A DNA stretch of 64,000 bases from Dyella sp. BiH032 (GCF_031954525.1 NZ_CP134867.1:3472001-3536000), one strand, 5' to 3'. Counted from the first letter of the stretch, positions 9,645-18,709 are shown. Program-made: numbers and translations. The notes: generated by a model not told the origin, from the letters alone.

Positions 9645-11282
9645 TCAGCCTTCGCGGCGCTGCTGGATTTCCTCGATCAGCGCGCGCGTGCCGGAATCGA
9701 ACCCAGTAAGGTCATCAACCTGCCCTTCCAACGCAGGCAGGATCTGTCGCGCGATGCCCTTGCCCAGTTCCACGCCCCACTGGTCGAAGGCATTGATGTT
9801 CCACAGGTGGCCGAGCATGAAGACCTTGTGCTCGTACAGCGCGATCAGCGCGCCGAGGCTTTCCGGCGTGAGCGAGTCGAGCAGGATTACGGTGCTGGGC
9901 CGATCGCCGGGGAAGGTGCGCTGCGCGGCGAGCACGCGGCGCGCCGCTTCGTCGCCACCCTTCGCCTCGGCAAGCGCTTCGTCGAACGTCTTGCCGAGCG
10001 CGAGCGCGGCAGCCTGGGCGAGCAGGTTGGACAGCAGCGCGTCGTGGTTGGCGCGCAGCGGATGCGCCGGGCGCACCACGCCAATGAACTCGAGCGGCAC
10101 GGTATCCGTGCCCTGGTGCAACGACTGGAAGTAGGCGTGCTGCGCATTGGTGCCGACGCTGCCCCATACCACCGGCGAAGTGTCCTGCGCTACCGGCTCG
10201 CCCTGCGGGGTCACCTGCTTGCCCAGGCTCTCCATTTCCAACTGCTGCAGGTACGAAGTGAGATCGCCGAGCAGGTCCGCATACGGCACCACGGCACGGC
10301 TCGCACGACCCAGTGCGTTGCGGTTCCAATATTCGACCAGGCTGAGCAGCACCGGCAGGTTCTCGTGCCAGGGCGTGCTGCGGAAGTGGTCGTCGATGCG
10401 CGCCGCACCGGAAAGCAGCGCGCGGAAATGCTCGATGCCCACCGCCAACGCCAGCGACAGCCCCACCGCCGACCAGAGCGAGAAGCGCCCACCGACGAAA
10501 TCCCACATCGGATAGATGTTGGACGTCGCCACGCCCCAGCGCTCGGCCTCGGCGGTGTTCGCACTGACCGCGAGGAAATGCCGCGAGGCAGCCCGCGCAT
10601 CGCTGTCGTAGGCGCGCAGGATCCAGTCCCGCAGCACATTGGCATTGAGCAGGGTTTCCTGCGTAGTGAAGGTCTTGGAGACCACGATCACCAACGTGCG
10701 GCGCGGGTCGAGCTGCCGCATCAGTTCGTGCGCGGACTGGCCGTCGACATTGGTGAGGAAATGGCTGCGCAATTCGGGCGCATGGAACGGCGCGAGCGCA
10801 CGCACCGCCAGGCGCGGGCCGAGGTCGGAACCGCCGATACCGATGTTCACCACGTCGGTGATCTTGGCCGGCAGGCCCATGCCCGCCGACTCGCCGCGCT
10901 CGACGGCGCGTACCAGCTCCTCGATGCGATGCAGGGTGTGTTCGATCTCCTTGCGCGCATCGCTCGGCGCCACCGGGGGAAGGCGCGAGCCGCTCGCGCG
11001 CAGCGCGGTGTGCAGCACGGCACGGCCTTCGGAGGTATTGATGGGCTCGCCGGCGAACATGGCGTCCCGGGCGCGCTGCCAACCGCTGGCCTCGACATGC
11101 TCGCCGAGCGCGCGCAGCGCCGCGTCATCGATCTTCTGGCGGCTCAGGTCCAGCAGCAGCGGGCCGACACGATGGCGAAGGCGCTCGCCGCGTTCACGAT
11201 CCTTCAGCAGATCGCGCAGATGCGTGCGCGACAGACGTTCGACGTGTGCGGCCAGGAAGGACGGACTGCGCTGGGGCGACAT
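9645..11282 (-). CDS. pgi: Glucose-6-phosphate isomerase
   Basis: Interconverts glucose-6-phosphate and fructose-6-phosphate in glycolysis and gluconeogenesis; 545 aa, close to the 549 aa of E. coli Pgi. Signature motifs: VNIGIGGSDLGPRLAVRAL, VVSKTFTTQETLLNA, GGRFSLWSAVGLSLAL and the C-terminal DQWGVELGKGIARQ. I placed the start at the ATG giving MSPQRSPSF; further upstream codons in frame lack family similarity. It is transcribed away from panD's end, with a hairpin between them. Confidence 0.96.
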   Translation of the reverse strand: MSPQRSPSFLAAHVERLSRTHLRDLLKDRERGERLRHRVGPLLLDLSRQKIDDAALRALGEHVEASGWQRARDAMFAGEPINTSEGRAVLHTALRASGSRLPPVAPSDARKEIEHTLHRIEELVRAVERGESAGMGLPAKITDVVNIGIGGSDLGPRLAVRALAPFHAPELRSHFLTNVDGQSAHELMRQLDPRRTLVIVVSKTFTTQETLLNANVLRDWILRAYDSDARAASRHFLAVSANTAEAERWGVATSNIYPMWDFVGGRFSLWSAVGLSLALAVGIEHFRALLSGAARIDDHFRSTPWHENLPVLLSLVEYWNRNALGRASRAVVPYADLLGDLTSYLQQLEMESLGKQVTPQGEPVAQDTSPVVWGSVGTNAQHAYFQSLHQGTDTVPLEFIGVVRPAHPLRANHDALLSNLLAQAAALALGKTFDEALAEAKGGDEAARRVLAAQRTFPGDRPSTVILLDSLTPESLGALIALYEHKVFMLGHLWNINAFDQWGVELGKGIARQILPALEGQVDDLTGFDSGTRALIEEIQQRREG

Positions 11283-11388
11283 AGGCTCGTGCTTGGCGGG
11301 GATGGGAACCCCGATCTTAGAGCCAGTGCGCGGCCTGCGTGTAGCCCGCGAAACGCATCGATGCGCGCCGCGTGCCCTGGAATGCGAA

Positions 11389-11410
11389 CAGGCCGCCATG
11401 AGGCGGCCTG
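11389..11410 (-). terminator. Perfect 9-bp hairpin between panD and pgi
   Basis: CAGGCCGCC and GGCGGCCTG flank a four-base loop. It lies 54 bases past the panD stop and 106 bases before pgi, so it probably ends or attenuates the pan/fol transcript. No run of T follows on either strand, so it may act as a stability hairpin or Rho-linked site rather than a classical terminator. Confidence 0.5.
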
Positions 11411-11464
11411 CTTGCGGATGAAAAAGACCGGTGGTCCGGCAGATGCCCGCCGGATCGGCGGGCT

Positions 11465-11851
11465 TCAGGCCGCGGCCATCTGCTTCGGAATGGAACGGTT
11501 GGTATGCGAAATGACGTTGTTCGCATCGACATAGACCAGCGTAGGCTGGAACTGAGCCAGCTCGGCTTCCGACAGCTGCGCGAAAGCGGCGATGATGACC
11601 AGGTCGCCCGGCTGGGCGCGATGGGCCGCGCTGCCGTTGACCGAAATGATGCCGGAACCCTCTTCGGCACGCAGCGCATAGGTGACGAAGCGCTTGCCGT
11701 TGTTGATGTTCCACGCGTGGATCTGCTCGTACTCGCGGATGCCGGAGGCATCGAGCAACAGGCCATCGATGGCGATCGAGCCTTCGTAGTGCAGCTCGGC
11801 GTGCGTCACCGTCGCGCGGTGGATCTTGGCCTTGAGCATGTTCAGATTCAT
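11465..11851 (-). CDS. panD: Aspartate 1-decarboxylase (pyruvoyl enzyme)
   Basis: Converts L-aspartate to beta-alanine for pantothenate. From the ATG at 11851 the protein is 128 aa, the normal proenzyme length. The self-cleavage site is Gly24-Ser25 in HYEGSIAID; Ser25 becomes the pyruvoyl group. Other conserved features: the N-terminal [20 protein letters not shown] and [10 protein letters not shown]. It is last in a panB-panC-panD order on the minus strand, 101 bases beyond the panC stop. Gammaproteobacterial PanD usually needs the maturation factor PanM; no panM is visible in this window. Confidence 0.96.
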   Translation of the reverse strand: MNLNMLKAKIHRATVTHAELHYEGSIAIDGLLLDASGIREYEQIHAWNINNGKRFVTYALRAEEGSGIISVNGSAAHRAQPGDLVIIAAFAQLSEAELAQFQPTLVYVDANNVISHTNRSIPKQMAAA

Positions 11852-11952
11852 GGCATGACTTCCAGCAGAAAAGGTCTGCGTAGCGGGCAATTATCGGACC
11901 CCGGGCCCGCCCCCCGCAATGAGGGCCGGCCCGGGCCGTACATGGGGACGGT

Positions 11953-12798
11953 TCAATCGAAGGGCAAGTTGTCGATCAGCCGGGTGCTGCCCAGGCGGGC
12001 GGCGATCAGCGCCACCAGGCCGTCGCGCTCGCCTTCGGCGGGCTCGGCGAGGTCCTCGGCACGACGGATGGCCGCGTAATCCGGCTCGAAGCCGGCACGG
12101 GCCAGCTTGGAGGCCGCGGCCTGCTCGACGACCTTGATCGCGTGCCCCTTGAGCACCAGCTCGCGCATCTGCAGCAAGGTGGCGTGAATCTGCGGCGCCA
12201 GCTCGCGCTCGGCCGGCGAAAGGTATTGGTTGCGGGAGCTGAGGGCCAGGCCGTCCTCGGCGCGCAGCGTGGGCGCGCCCATCACTTTCACCGGCAGGGC
12301 CAGGTCGCGCACCATGCGCTCGATGACCTTCAGCTGCTGGAAGTCCTTCTGCCCGAACACGGCCACGTCCGGCTGTACCAGGTTGAAGAGCTTGCACACC
12401 ACCGTGGCCACGCCATCGAAATGGCCCGGGCGATGCGCACCCTCCAGGGTGTCCGTCACCTGCGGCACATGCACGCTGACGCTGTTGGCATGGCCGAACG
12501 GATACATGGTGGCCACCTCCGGCGCGAACAGCAGGTCGCAGCCCTGCTCGGCCAGCCCGGCCTGGTCCTGCGTCAGCGTGCGCGGATAGCGCTCGAAATC
12601 CTCGTTCGGGCCGAACTGGGTGGGATTGACGAACACGCTCGCCACCACGCGGTCCGTGCGCGCGCGGGCGAGCTTGATCAGCGAGTGGTGGCCGGCGTGG
12701 AGGTTGCCCATGGTCGGCACGAAACCCACGGTCTGGCCCTGGGAGCGCCAGCCGCGGATCACGGCGCGCAATGCCGCAGCGTCTTGCACGGTCTGCAT
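11953..12798 (-). CDS. panC: Pantothenate synthetase
   Basis: ATP-dependent condensation of pantoate and beta-alanine; 281 aa, normal length. Nucleotidyltransferase motifs: VPTMGNLHAGHHSLI (HxGH type, about residues 27-41), VFVNPTQFGPNEDFERYPRT, FGQKDFQQL and the KMSKS-like LALSSRNQYLS. It lies 12 bases downstream of panB, so the two are co-transcribed. Together with panB and panD it completes pantoate, beta-alanine and pantothenate formation, apart from ketopantoate reductase. Confidence 0.97.
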   Translation of the reverse strand: MQTVQDAAALRAVIRGWRSQGQTVGFVPTMGNLHAGHHSLIKLARARTDRVVASVFVNPTQFGPNEDFERYPRTLTQDQAGLAEQGCDLLFAPEVATMYPFGHANSVSVHVPQVTDTLEGAHRPGHFDGVATVVCKLFNLVQPDVAVFGQKDFQQLKVIERMVRDLALPVKVMGAPTLRAEDGLALSSRNQYLSPAERELAPQIHATLLQMRELVLKGHAIKVVEQAAASKLARAGFEPDYAAIRRAEDLAEPAEGERDGLVALIAARLGSTRLIDNLPFD

Positions 12799-12810
12799 GG
12801 AAGTCTGGTC

Positions 12811-13641
12811 TCAGCTGAAGCAGTGTTCGGGGGCCGGGAAAGCGCCGCTGCGCACGTCCTCGGCATAGGCGGCGATCGCGGCCGCGACAGAATCGCGCCC
12901 GGCCAGGAAATCCTTGCTGAACTTCGGCCGCTTGCCCGGCGTGATGCCGAGCATGTCCTGCAGCACCAACACCTGGCCGTCGCAATGCGGCCCGGCGCCG
13001 ATGCCGATCACCGGGATGCCGACCGCCTCGGTGACGCGCTGGCCCAGCGCGGTCGGCACGCCTTCGAGCACGAGCAAGTCCGCACCGGCCTGTTCCACGG
13101 CCTCGGCTTCGGCCACGACGCGGTCGGCGGCCTCCTGCTCGCGGCCCTGAATACGGAAACCGCCGAACTTGTGCACCGATTGCGGGGTCAGGCCGAGATG
13201 TGCGCACACCGGGATCGCCCGCGTCACCAGCGCATGGATGCCGTCCAGGATATGAGGCGCGGCGCCTTCGATCTTCACAGCCGCCGCGCCGCCTTCTCCC
13301 ACCAGTCGCGCGCCGGCCTCCAGCAGGTGCGGCACGTCACGGTCGGCCATGAAAGGCAGGTCGCTGATCAGCAGCGTAGCGGAGAGACCGCGGGCCACCG
13401 CGGCCGTGTGATAGACCATGTGATCCAGCGTCACAGGCAGCGTGCTCTTGTGCCCCTGCACCACCATGCCCAGGGAATCGCCAACGAGAGCGACGTCGAC
13501 GCCCGCGGCTTCCAGCTGCCAGGCGAAGCTGTAGTCGTAAGCGGTAAGCATGACGATCCGCCGGCCCTCGGCCTTCATGGCGCGCAGGCCGGGAACGGTC
13601 ACGGGCTTGCGGACGGGGGCGTTGGCGTTTTGAACGTACAC
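12811..13641 (-). CDS. panB: 3-methyl-2-oxobutanoate hydroxymethyltransferase
   Basis: Transfers a hydroxymethyl group from methylene-THF to ketoisovalerate to give ketopantoate; 276 aa TIM barrel. Motifs: IVMLTAYDYSFAWQLEAAGVD, VALVGDSLGMVVQGH, DLPFMADRD, AVKIEGA, AHLGLTPQSVHKFGGF, LVLEGVP and the C-terminal IGIGAGPHCDGQVLV. The start is GTG at 13641, supported by AAGGA six bases upstream. It is first in the panB-panC-panD set and lies 56 bases past folK in the same direction. Confidence 0.97.
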   Translation of the reverse strand: MYVQNANAPVRKPVTVPGLRAMKAEGRRIVMLTAYDYSFAWQLEAAGVDVALVGDSLGMVVQGHKSTLPVTLDHMVYHTAAVARGLSATLLISDLPFMADRDVPHLLEAGARLVGEGGAAAVKIEGAAPHILDGIHALVTRAIPVCAHLGLTPQSVHKFGGFRIQGREQEAADRVVAEAEAVEQAGADLLVLEGVPTALGQRVTEAVGIPVIGIGAGPHCDGQVLVLQDMLGITPGKRPKFSKDFLAGRDSVAAAIAAYAEDVRSGAFPAPEHCFS

Positions 13642-13697
13642 GGAGATTCCTTAGGGAAAAGGAAGACGCCGATTATCCGCCGCATCGCACAAAAGGC

Positions 13698-14180
13698 TCA
13701 AGGCAAGGCCTCGCACCCACTGGGATCCAGGGCGGCAAGCATGGCGGCGACATGGCCCTGGCCGGGAATCTCCAGATCCGGCGCCAGGTCGTTCAGCGGC
13801 AGCAGCACGAAGGCGCGCTCGGCGATGCGCGGGTGCGGCAGGGTCAGGCGGAGATCGTCGCTACGCACGCCATCCATGTGCAGCAGGTCCAGGTCCAGCG
13901 TGCGCGGCCCCCAGCGCTCGCCTTCCCGCACGCGGCCGGCGGCGCGCTCGATGCCTAGCAGGGCATCCAGCAGTTCAGCCGGAGCCAGCGCGGTATCGAG
14001 CCGTACGGCCGCGTTGAGAAAAGGAGGCTGGTCTACCACGCCCCATGGCGGCGTGCGGTAGATGCGCGAGCGGCCGTCTACCCGCGTCTGCGGCAACCGC
14101 TCCATGGCGTCGATGGCTTCCGTCAGGTACCGCCGAGAATCGCCAAGATTGCTGCCAAGCGCGACGTACGCGATGGTCAC
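13698..14180 (-). CDS. folK: HPPK (2-amino-4-hydroxy-6-hydroxymethyldihydropteridine diphosphokinase)
   Basis: Pyrophosphorylates the pterin precursor in folate synthesis; 160 aa. Motifs: the N-terminal AYVALGSNLGDSRRYL, the GVVDQPPFLNAAVRLDT segment, and RWGPRTLDLDLLHMDG carrying the metal-binding aspartates. Start is GTG at 14180, and it overlaps the pcnB stop in a four-base GTGA, which argues for translational coupling. pcnB-folK-panB-panC is the conserved gammaproteobacterial order. Confidence 0.95.
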   Translation of the reverse strand: MTIAYVALGSNLGDSRRYLTEAIDAMERLPQTRVDGRSRIYRTPPWGVVDQPPFLNAAVRLDTALAPAELLDALLGIERAAGRVREGERWGPRTLDLDLLHMDGVRSDDLRLTLPHPRIAERAFVLLPLNDLAPDLEIPGQGHVAAMLAALDPSGCEALP

Positions 14181-15604
14181 GCGGCGCCCGACTTGCCGTC
14201 GGGCTTGCGTCGGCGCCGGCGCTTGCGCGGCTTGGGCGCGGGCGAACCGCCGCCCGTGGGCGGCACGTCGGCGCCCGGTGCGCCGGACAGCGCGGCGGCC
14301 AGGGTCTCCTGCGGCAACTGCTGTGCGTGCAGCCACCACTGCCCCAGCTCGCCAATGGCGGCCGATTCCGCCTTGCGCAGCAACAGGAAATCGAACGCGG
14401 CACGGAAGCGCGGATGCGCCATCAGGCGGAACACGCGCTTGCGCTGCACCTGCTCGAACCGCGGCTGCAGCGCCCAGATCTCTTCCATGGTGATGGTGAA
14501 GCGCCGCGGGATAGCTACTCGCTGGCACTGCTCGGACACCACGTGGGCGACCGCGCGACCCCAGGCCTGCGAAGGCTCGACGCCCTTGACGATCCACGCA
14601 TGCGCCAAGTCGCGTACCTCGCCCCACAGCAGCACGGCGAACAGGAAGGCCGGCGTCACCGACTTGCCTTCGGCAACGCGCGCGTCGGTATTGCGCAGCC
14701 CTTCCTCGATCAAGGCCCGCAAGGCCTCGTCGCCACGCTTGAGCGAGCGCGCGGTCGCCGGAAACATGAACTTGAGCAGCCCGCTCTGTTCGAGCATGCG
14801 GAAGCTCTTCAGGCCATGCCCGCTCAGGAACAGCTTGAGCGATTCGTCGAACAGCCGCGCCGGCGACGCGTCCAGCAGCAGCGGACCGAGCTCCTCGAAC
14901 GGCGCCGCGGCTGCGGCGTCGATGCGGAAGTTCAGCTTCGCTGCCAGGCGCACCGCGCGCAGCATGCGCACGGGGTCCTCGCGATAGCGGGTGACCGGAT
15001 CGCCGATCAGGTGCAATACGCGGTTCTCCACGTCCTGCATGCCGCCGACATAGTCGCGCACGGAGAAATCGCTGATGTCGTAGTAGAGCGCGTTGACGCG
15101 GAAGTCGCGGCGCAGCGCGTCCTCCTCGATGCTGCCCCAGACGTTGTCGCGCACGATGCGGCCGTCGACGATGTGGCGGTCGCCGCCCTCGCCGTCGTCC
15201 TCGCCAGTACCGCGGAAAGTGGCCACCTCGATGATCTCCGGCCCATAGACCACGTGGGCCAGGCGGAAACGGCGGCCGATCAGGCGGCAATTGCGGAAAA
15301 GCTTCTTGACGTCTTCCGGCGTAGCGTTGGTGGCCACGTCGAAGTCTTTCGGGTGTCCGCCGAGCAGGAGATCGCGCACGGCGCCCCCGACCAGAAAGGC
15401 GTCGTAGCCGGCTTCATGAAGGCGGTACAGCACGCGCAGCGCGGCCTTGCTGATGTTCTTGCGCGATATCACGTGCTGCTCGCGCGGAATGATGCGCAGC
15501 GACGGCGTTGCCTCGTTCCTTGCTTTCAAGTTCAAGCGGTTTGAATCCTTGCAGCGAAAGGGTGCCCGCGCGGCTGCCCCGGTTGGACCCGGGAAAAGCC
15601 CCAT
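14177..15604 (-). CDS. pcnB: Poly(A) polymerase I
   Basis: Adds 3' poly(A) tails that promote RNA decay; 475 aa. The class II nucleotidyltransferase core starts near residue 45 with IPREQHVISRKNISKAALRV. The active-site loop FLVGGAVRDLLLGGHPKDFD is near residues 70-89, followed by RRFRLAHV and a basic C-terminal tail (about 455-475, KPRKRRRRRK). Conserved similarity begins around residue 40, so the true start may be a TTG around 15535 (preceded by AAGGA) rather than the ATG at 15604. It is divergent from the tRNA-Glu promoter. Confidence 0.93.
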   Translation of the reverse strand: MGLFPGPTGAAARAPFRCKDSNRLNLKARNEATPSLRIIPREQHVISRKNISKAALRVLYRLHEAGYDAFLVGGAVRDLLLGGHPKDFDVATNATPEDVKKLFRNCRLIGRRFRLAHVVYGPEIIEVATFRGTGEDDGEGGDRHIVDGRIVRDNVWGSIEEDALRRDFRVNALYYDISDFSVRDYVGGMQDVENRVLHLIGDPVTRYREDPVRMLRAVRLAAKLNFRIDAAAAAPFEELGPLLLDASPARLFDESLKLFLSGHGLKSFRMLEQSGLLKFMFPATARSLKRGDEALRALIEEGLRNTDARVAEGKSVTPAFLFAVLLWGEVRDLAHAWIVKGVEPSQAWGRAVAHVVSEQCQRVAIPRRFTITMEEIWALQPRFEQVQRKRVFRLMAHPRFRAAFDFLLLRKAESAAIGELGQWWLHAQQLPQETLAAALSGAPGADVPPTGGGSPAPKPRKRRRRRKPDGKSGAA

Positions 15605-15647
15605 GGCGGCGTCATCGCCGCGGGCATGAAACGTTGTCGCGGAGGCA

Positions 15648-15675
15648 TTGCCGGCCGAAACAATTCCGCTATACT
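15648..15675 (+). promoter_or_regulatory. Sigma-70 promoter of tRNA-Glu
   Basis: TTGCCG (-35, 15648-15653) and TATACT (-10, 15670-15675) are 16 bases apart, 20 bases upstream of the tRNA. The GC-rich stretch just after the -10 is the kind of discriminator seen at stringently controlled stable-RNA promoters. Confidence 0.65.
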
Positions 15676-15695
15676 ACCGCGCTCCGGTGCTTTTC

Positions 15696-15771
15696 GCTCC
15701 CTTCGTCTAGTGGCCTAGGACACCGCCCTCTCAAGGCGGGAACACGAGTTCGAACCTCGTAGGGAGCGCCA
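15696..15771 (+). tRNA. tRNA-Glu (anticodon CTC)
   Basis: A 76-base cloverleaf. The acceptor stem GCTCCCT (15696-15702) pairs with AGGGAGC (15761-15767), and CCA is encoded at 15769-15771. The anticodon stem CCGCC/GGCGG encloses the loop CTCTCAA, giving anticodon CTC (reads GAG). The T arm has the GTTCGAA core. The body closely resembles bacterial tRNA-Glu (TTC) but with a C wobble base, so it is a minor GAG-reading isoacceptor. Confidence 0.93.
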
Positions 15772-15823
15772 CTTCCGGGTCCGCACAGACCCCTTCCCGG
15801 CATACTCCAAGGCGCGCGACAGC

Positions 15824-16147
15824 ATGACCTTTGTCGTCACCGACAACTGCATCAAGTGCAAGTACACCGACTGCGTCGAAGTATGCCCCGTCGACGCCTT
15901 CCACGAAGGTCCCAACTTCCTCGTGATCGATCCGGACGAGTGCATCGACTGCACCCTCTGCGAGCCGGAGTGCCCGATCAATGCGATCTATCCGGAAGAC
16001 GACGTGCCCGCCGGGCAGGAACAGTTCGTGGCGCTGAATGCCGAGCTGGCGAAAGACTGGCCGGTGATCACCGAGCGCAAGGATGGCCTGCCGGACGCGA
16101 AGGAATGGGAAAACCAGCCACACAAGCTGAAGTATCTGCAGCGCTGA
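15824..16147 (+). CDS. fdxA: 7Fe ferredoxin FdxA
   Basis: Electron carrier of 107 aa with one [3Fe-4S] and one [4Fe-4S] cluster. The first cysteine set is C9, C12, C17, C21 in [14 protein letters not shown]. The second is C40, C43, C46, C50 in [12 protein letters not shown]. The roughly 50-residue C-terminal extension (ending HKLKYLQR) is typical of Azotobacter FdI-type proteins. It starts 52 bases after tRNA-Glu, ends at a strong terminator and stands alone. Confidence 0.95.
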   Translation: MTFVVTDNCIKCKYTDCVEVCPVDAFHEGPNFLVIDPDECIDCTLCEPECPINAIYPEDDVPAGQEQFVALNAELAKDWPVITERKDGLPDAKEWENQPHKLKYLQR

Positions 16148-16165
16148 CTCCATTCCGTCTGCCAT

Positions 16166-16195
16166 AAAAAAGCCGCCTCAAGGGCGGCTTTTTTT
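16166..16195. terminator. Bidirectional rho-independent terminator (fdxA / bamC)
   Basis: Stem AGCCGCC (16171-16177) pairs with GGCGGCT (16183-16189) around a five-base loop. It is preceded by six A and followed by an eight-T run (16188-16195), so it works for fdxA on plus and for bamC-like on minus. Confidence 0.9.
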
Positions 16196-16225
16196 GTGGG
16201 CCGAGCAAGGCCAGGGAGGGCGGGA

Positions 16226-16816
16226 TCAGCTCCCGCCCAGGCGCGCCTTGAGGGTATCGACCACCTTGGCCACGGACGCGGCGTCGCCCTGCGCGCGAAC
16301 CTCGCTGGCACTCTGGCCGCTGGGGCCGATCGCCACCTGCACCTGGTGCGGCGCTGCGCCGGGCGCGGCGGCCGACTGCTTGCCGCCGCCGAACATGCGG
16401 CGGAAGAAGCCCGGCTTGTTGCCCTGGGCGGCCGAGGCCACCACGCTCAGCGTATAGGTATGGGCGGCATCGTCGTGGGCGACGACCTGGCCGATGTCCC
16501 CCTGCTCGAGGGCCTGGCCCACGCGGCGGTAGGCGTTGTCGACCGTATCGGAAAGCACGAAGCCGTCGGCGATCACGCCGCCACCCTTGCCCACCCGGGC
16601 GGTGGCGCCGTTGGCGGTCGGGTTGTTGGCACCCTGCTCGGGGATCACCAGCGCGGCGCTGGTCGAGGGGGTGTCCAGGCCCGGCGGGATCTCCAGCGGC
16701 GATTCCTGCTTGGCGGCTTCCCAGGCCTTCTCCGAGCGGAACATGCCACAGCCGGAAAGCAGCAAGGCGGACAGGGCCAGGGCCGGGAAGGCGACGACGA
16801 GCGGGGATTTCTTCAT
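16226..16816 (-). CDS. bamC: BamC/NlpB-like outer membrane lipoprotein, shortened
   Basis: A 196-aa lipoprotein: signal MKKSPLVVAF..., lipobox LLSGC at about residues 17-21, then an N-terminal stretch EIPPGLDTPSTSAALVIPE. That stretch resembles the extended BamD-binding segment of BamC. Only one helix-grip-like domain can follow, since E. coli BamC has about 344 aa with two. It sits 34 bases downstream of dapA, the same place as nlpB/bamC (dapX) in E. coli, which is the strongest support. If correct it is an accessory lipoprotein of the beta-barrel assembly machine. Confidence 0.7.
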   Translation of the reverse strand: MKKSPLVVAFPALALSALLLSGCGMFRSEKAWEAAKQESPLEIPPGLDTPSTSAALVIPEQGANNPTANGATARVGKGGGVIADGFVLSDTVDNAYRRVGQALEQGDIGQVVAHDDAAHTYTLSVVASAAQGNKPGFFRRMFGGGKQSAAAPGAAPHQVQVAIGPSGQSASEVRAQGDAASVAKVVDTLKARLGGS

Positions 16817-16850
16817 TGAATTGGAGTTCCGTTGAGAGATCGGGCGGCCG

Positions 16851-17744
16851 TCAGGCCGCATTTGCCAAGGATGCCAGAGCCGTGAGCGCTTCGGCGATGC
16901 GCGTCCGCTCCGCCCCTTCCTGCAGTTCAACCAGCGGCAGGCGCGGCACCGCCGAACCCAGCCCCAGGACCGGCAGGCCGGCCTTCACGGCGATGGGGTT
17001 GGGCGCGCAGTTGAGCGCCTGCACCAGCGGCCTGAGCGCCTCGTCACAGCGCGCCGTGGCCACCCTGTCGCCGGCGGTCGCCGCGTCGCAGAGCTCGCGG
17101 AATGCCTTGGGCGCCAGGTTTGCCACCACCGAGATGGTACCGGCCGCGCCGGCCAACATGGCTTTGCCGGCAGTCGGGTCGTCACCGGACAGGTAGACGA
17201 AATCCGCGCGCGCAAGTTCCGCCAGCGCGTGGATGCGCTCGTCGCTGCCGACAGCTTCTTTGATGCCGATGATGGAGGCGTGGTCACGCAGCGCCGCGGC
17301 GGTCTCGGGCAGCAGGTCGCAGCCGGTGCGCGTGGGCACGTTGTAGAGGATGACCGGCAGGCCGCCCTTGTCGGCGACCTCCGTGAAATGGCGGCGCAGG
17401 CCTTCCTGCGTCGGGCGCACGTAGAACGGCGCCACCACGAGGGCGGCATGGGCGCCCAGTTCCTTGGCGCGGCGCGTCAAGGCGACGGTCTTGGCCGTAC
17501 CCGCCTCGCCCGTGCCGGCGATCACCGTGATGCGCCCGGCCACCCGCTGCACCGCGAAGGCCAGGAGTTTCTCGTATTCGTCATGCTCGAGCATGTGCGC
17601 CTCGCCGGTGGAGCCGGCGACCACCACCGCTTCGGTCCCGCCCGCGATCTGGTAGTCGAGCAGGCGCCCGAAGGCGTCCAGATCCAGCGCGCCGTCCGAC
17701 GTGAACGGGGTCGCCAGGGCGCAGATGCTTCCACGAATCTTCAA
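16851..17744 (-). CDS. dapA: 4-hydroxy-tetrahydrodipicolinate synthase
   Basis: Condenses aspartate semialdehyde and pyruvate, the first committed step to diaminopimelate and lysine. Schiff-base lysine in SIIGIKEAVG (about K162), catalytic Tyr in ILYNVPTRTGCD (about Y134), and substrate loop GSTGEA (about 45-50). I prefer the TTG at 17744 (MKIRGSI, 297 aa) because GGAG lies six bases upstream; an in-frame TTG at 17759 would add five residues. No ATG is available. It is followed by the bamC-like gene and is divergent from gcvR. Confidence 0.93.
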   Translation of the reverse strand: MKIRGSICALATPFTSDGALDLDAFGRLLDYQIAGGTEAVVVAGSTGEAHMLEHDEYEKLLAFAVQRVAGRITVIAGTGEAGTAKTVALTRRAKELGAHAALVVAPFYVRPTQEGLRRHFTEVADKGGLPVILYNVPTRTGCDLLPETAAALRDHASIIGIKEAVGSDERIHALAELARADFVYLSGDDPTAGKAMLAGAAGTISVVANLAPKAFRELCDAATAGDRVATARCDEALRPLVQALNCAPNPIAVKAGLPVLGLGSAVPRLPLVELQEGAERTRIAEALTALASLANAA

Positions 17745-17867
17745 GACACACTCCGGCAAAAGCCAAGCTCCGCATGTTACTTGCGACCTCGGAGGGGCGA
17801 CAAGTAAGCTCCCCGGGCCTCGCGCCGCCGTCCCGTGCAGTGCGCCGCCTAGCCACAGGCCATTCTC

Positions 17868-18422
17868 TTGAACCGTTCCTCACGTACCGGCAACGACCAT
17901 CAGCTGCTGATCCAGACGCTGACCCCGTCATCGCGGACTCCCTTGCTGGGTCTCGCCCGCCGGATCGCCGACGCTGGCTGCAACCTGGCCGACGCCCGGG
18001 TCGCGACGATCGGCATGGATACCTCGCTGACCCTGCTCGCGACCGGCTCCTGGGACGCAGTGGCCAAGCTGGAATCGGCCTTGACCAAGGTCGCCCGCGA
18101 GGAGGACCTGCACCTGGTGCACTACCGCACCGACGCCCGCGGCCAGGCTTCCCGGCTGCTGCCTTATCTGGTGGAAGTCATTTCGGCGGACCGGCCGGGC
18201 ATCCTGGTGCGGATCATCGACTTCTTCGATCGCCATGGCATTGCCGTGGAACAGCTGCATTCCATGCGCTATCAGGCCATGCAGACCGGCGCGCAGATGT
18301 TCCAGGCCCAGATCACGGTGGGGATTCCCGCCGACACGCACATCGCCGCATTGCGCGATGACTTCCTGGAGTTCTGCGACGGACTGAACCTGGATGCCAT
18401 CATGGATCCGGTGAAGTTCTGA
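17868..18422 (+). CDS. gcvR: GcvR-like ACT-domain regulator
   Basis: A 184-aa protein with two ACT domains (about residues 10-90 and 98-175; the second has YLVEVISADRPGILVRIIDFF and MFQAQITVGIP). In E. coli GcvR antagonises the activator GcvA of the glycine-cleavage genes. The assignment rests on the double ACT layout and the position: divergent from dapA and followed by bcp, as in E. coli. No gcvA homologue lies in this window. The start is TTG at 17868 with no clear Shine-Dalgarno, so the N-terminus is uncertain. Confidence 0.8.
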   Translation: MNRSSRTGNDHQLLIQTLTPSSRTPLLGLARRIADAGCNLADARVATIGMDTSLTLLATGSWDAVAKLESALTKVAREEDLHLVHYRTDARGQASRLLPYLVEVISADRPGILVRIIDFFDRHGIAVEQLHSMRYQAMQTGAQMFQAQITVGIPADTHIAALRDDFLEFCDGLNLDAIMDPVKF

Positions 18423-18431
18423 CCTCTCCGC

Positions 18432-18456
18432 CGCCGGAAAAAAAACCGTTCCGGCG
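18432..18456. terminator. Hairpin after gcvR
   Basis: CGCCGGAA and TTCCGGCG flank an A-rich nine-base loop, ten bases past the gcvR stop. There is no T run after it, so termination is not certain. The remaining 250 bases up to bcp show no gene I can support. Confidence 0.45.
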
Positions 18457-18709
18457 CATTCTGCGCGGGAGACCCAGCATGCGCCCGCCTCGTATCGGTT
18501 GACAAGGGCTGTCATCGGCCGGCGCCGGCGCGCTAGTCTTGGTCCCGAAGAGGCAACACCGGAGGGCCGGCGCGCATGCAATACGCAGATCGAGCGATCC
18601 CACTCGCACGATGCGCCGCCTTCCACTCCGCGCCGACCGACGGTCGCCAGCCTCGCTCACCCACGACAACAAGAAGCCGGAACCGCGCCACGGTTCCGCA
18701 GGAGACGTC

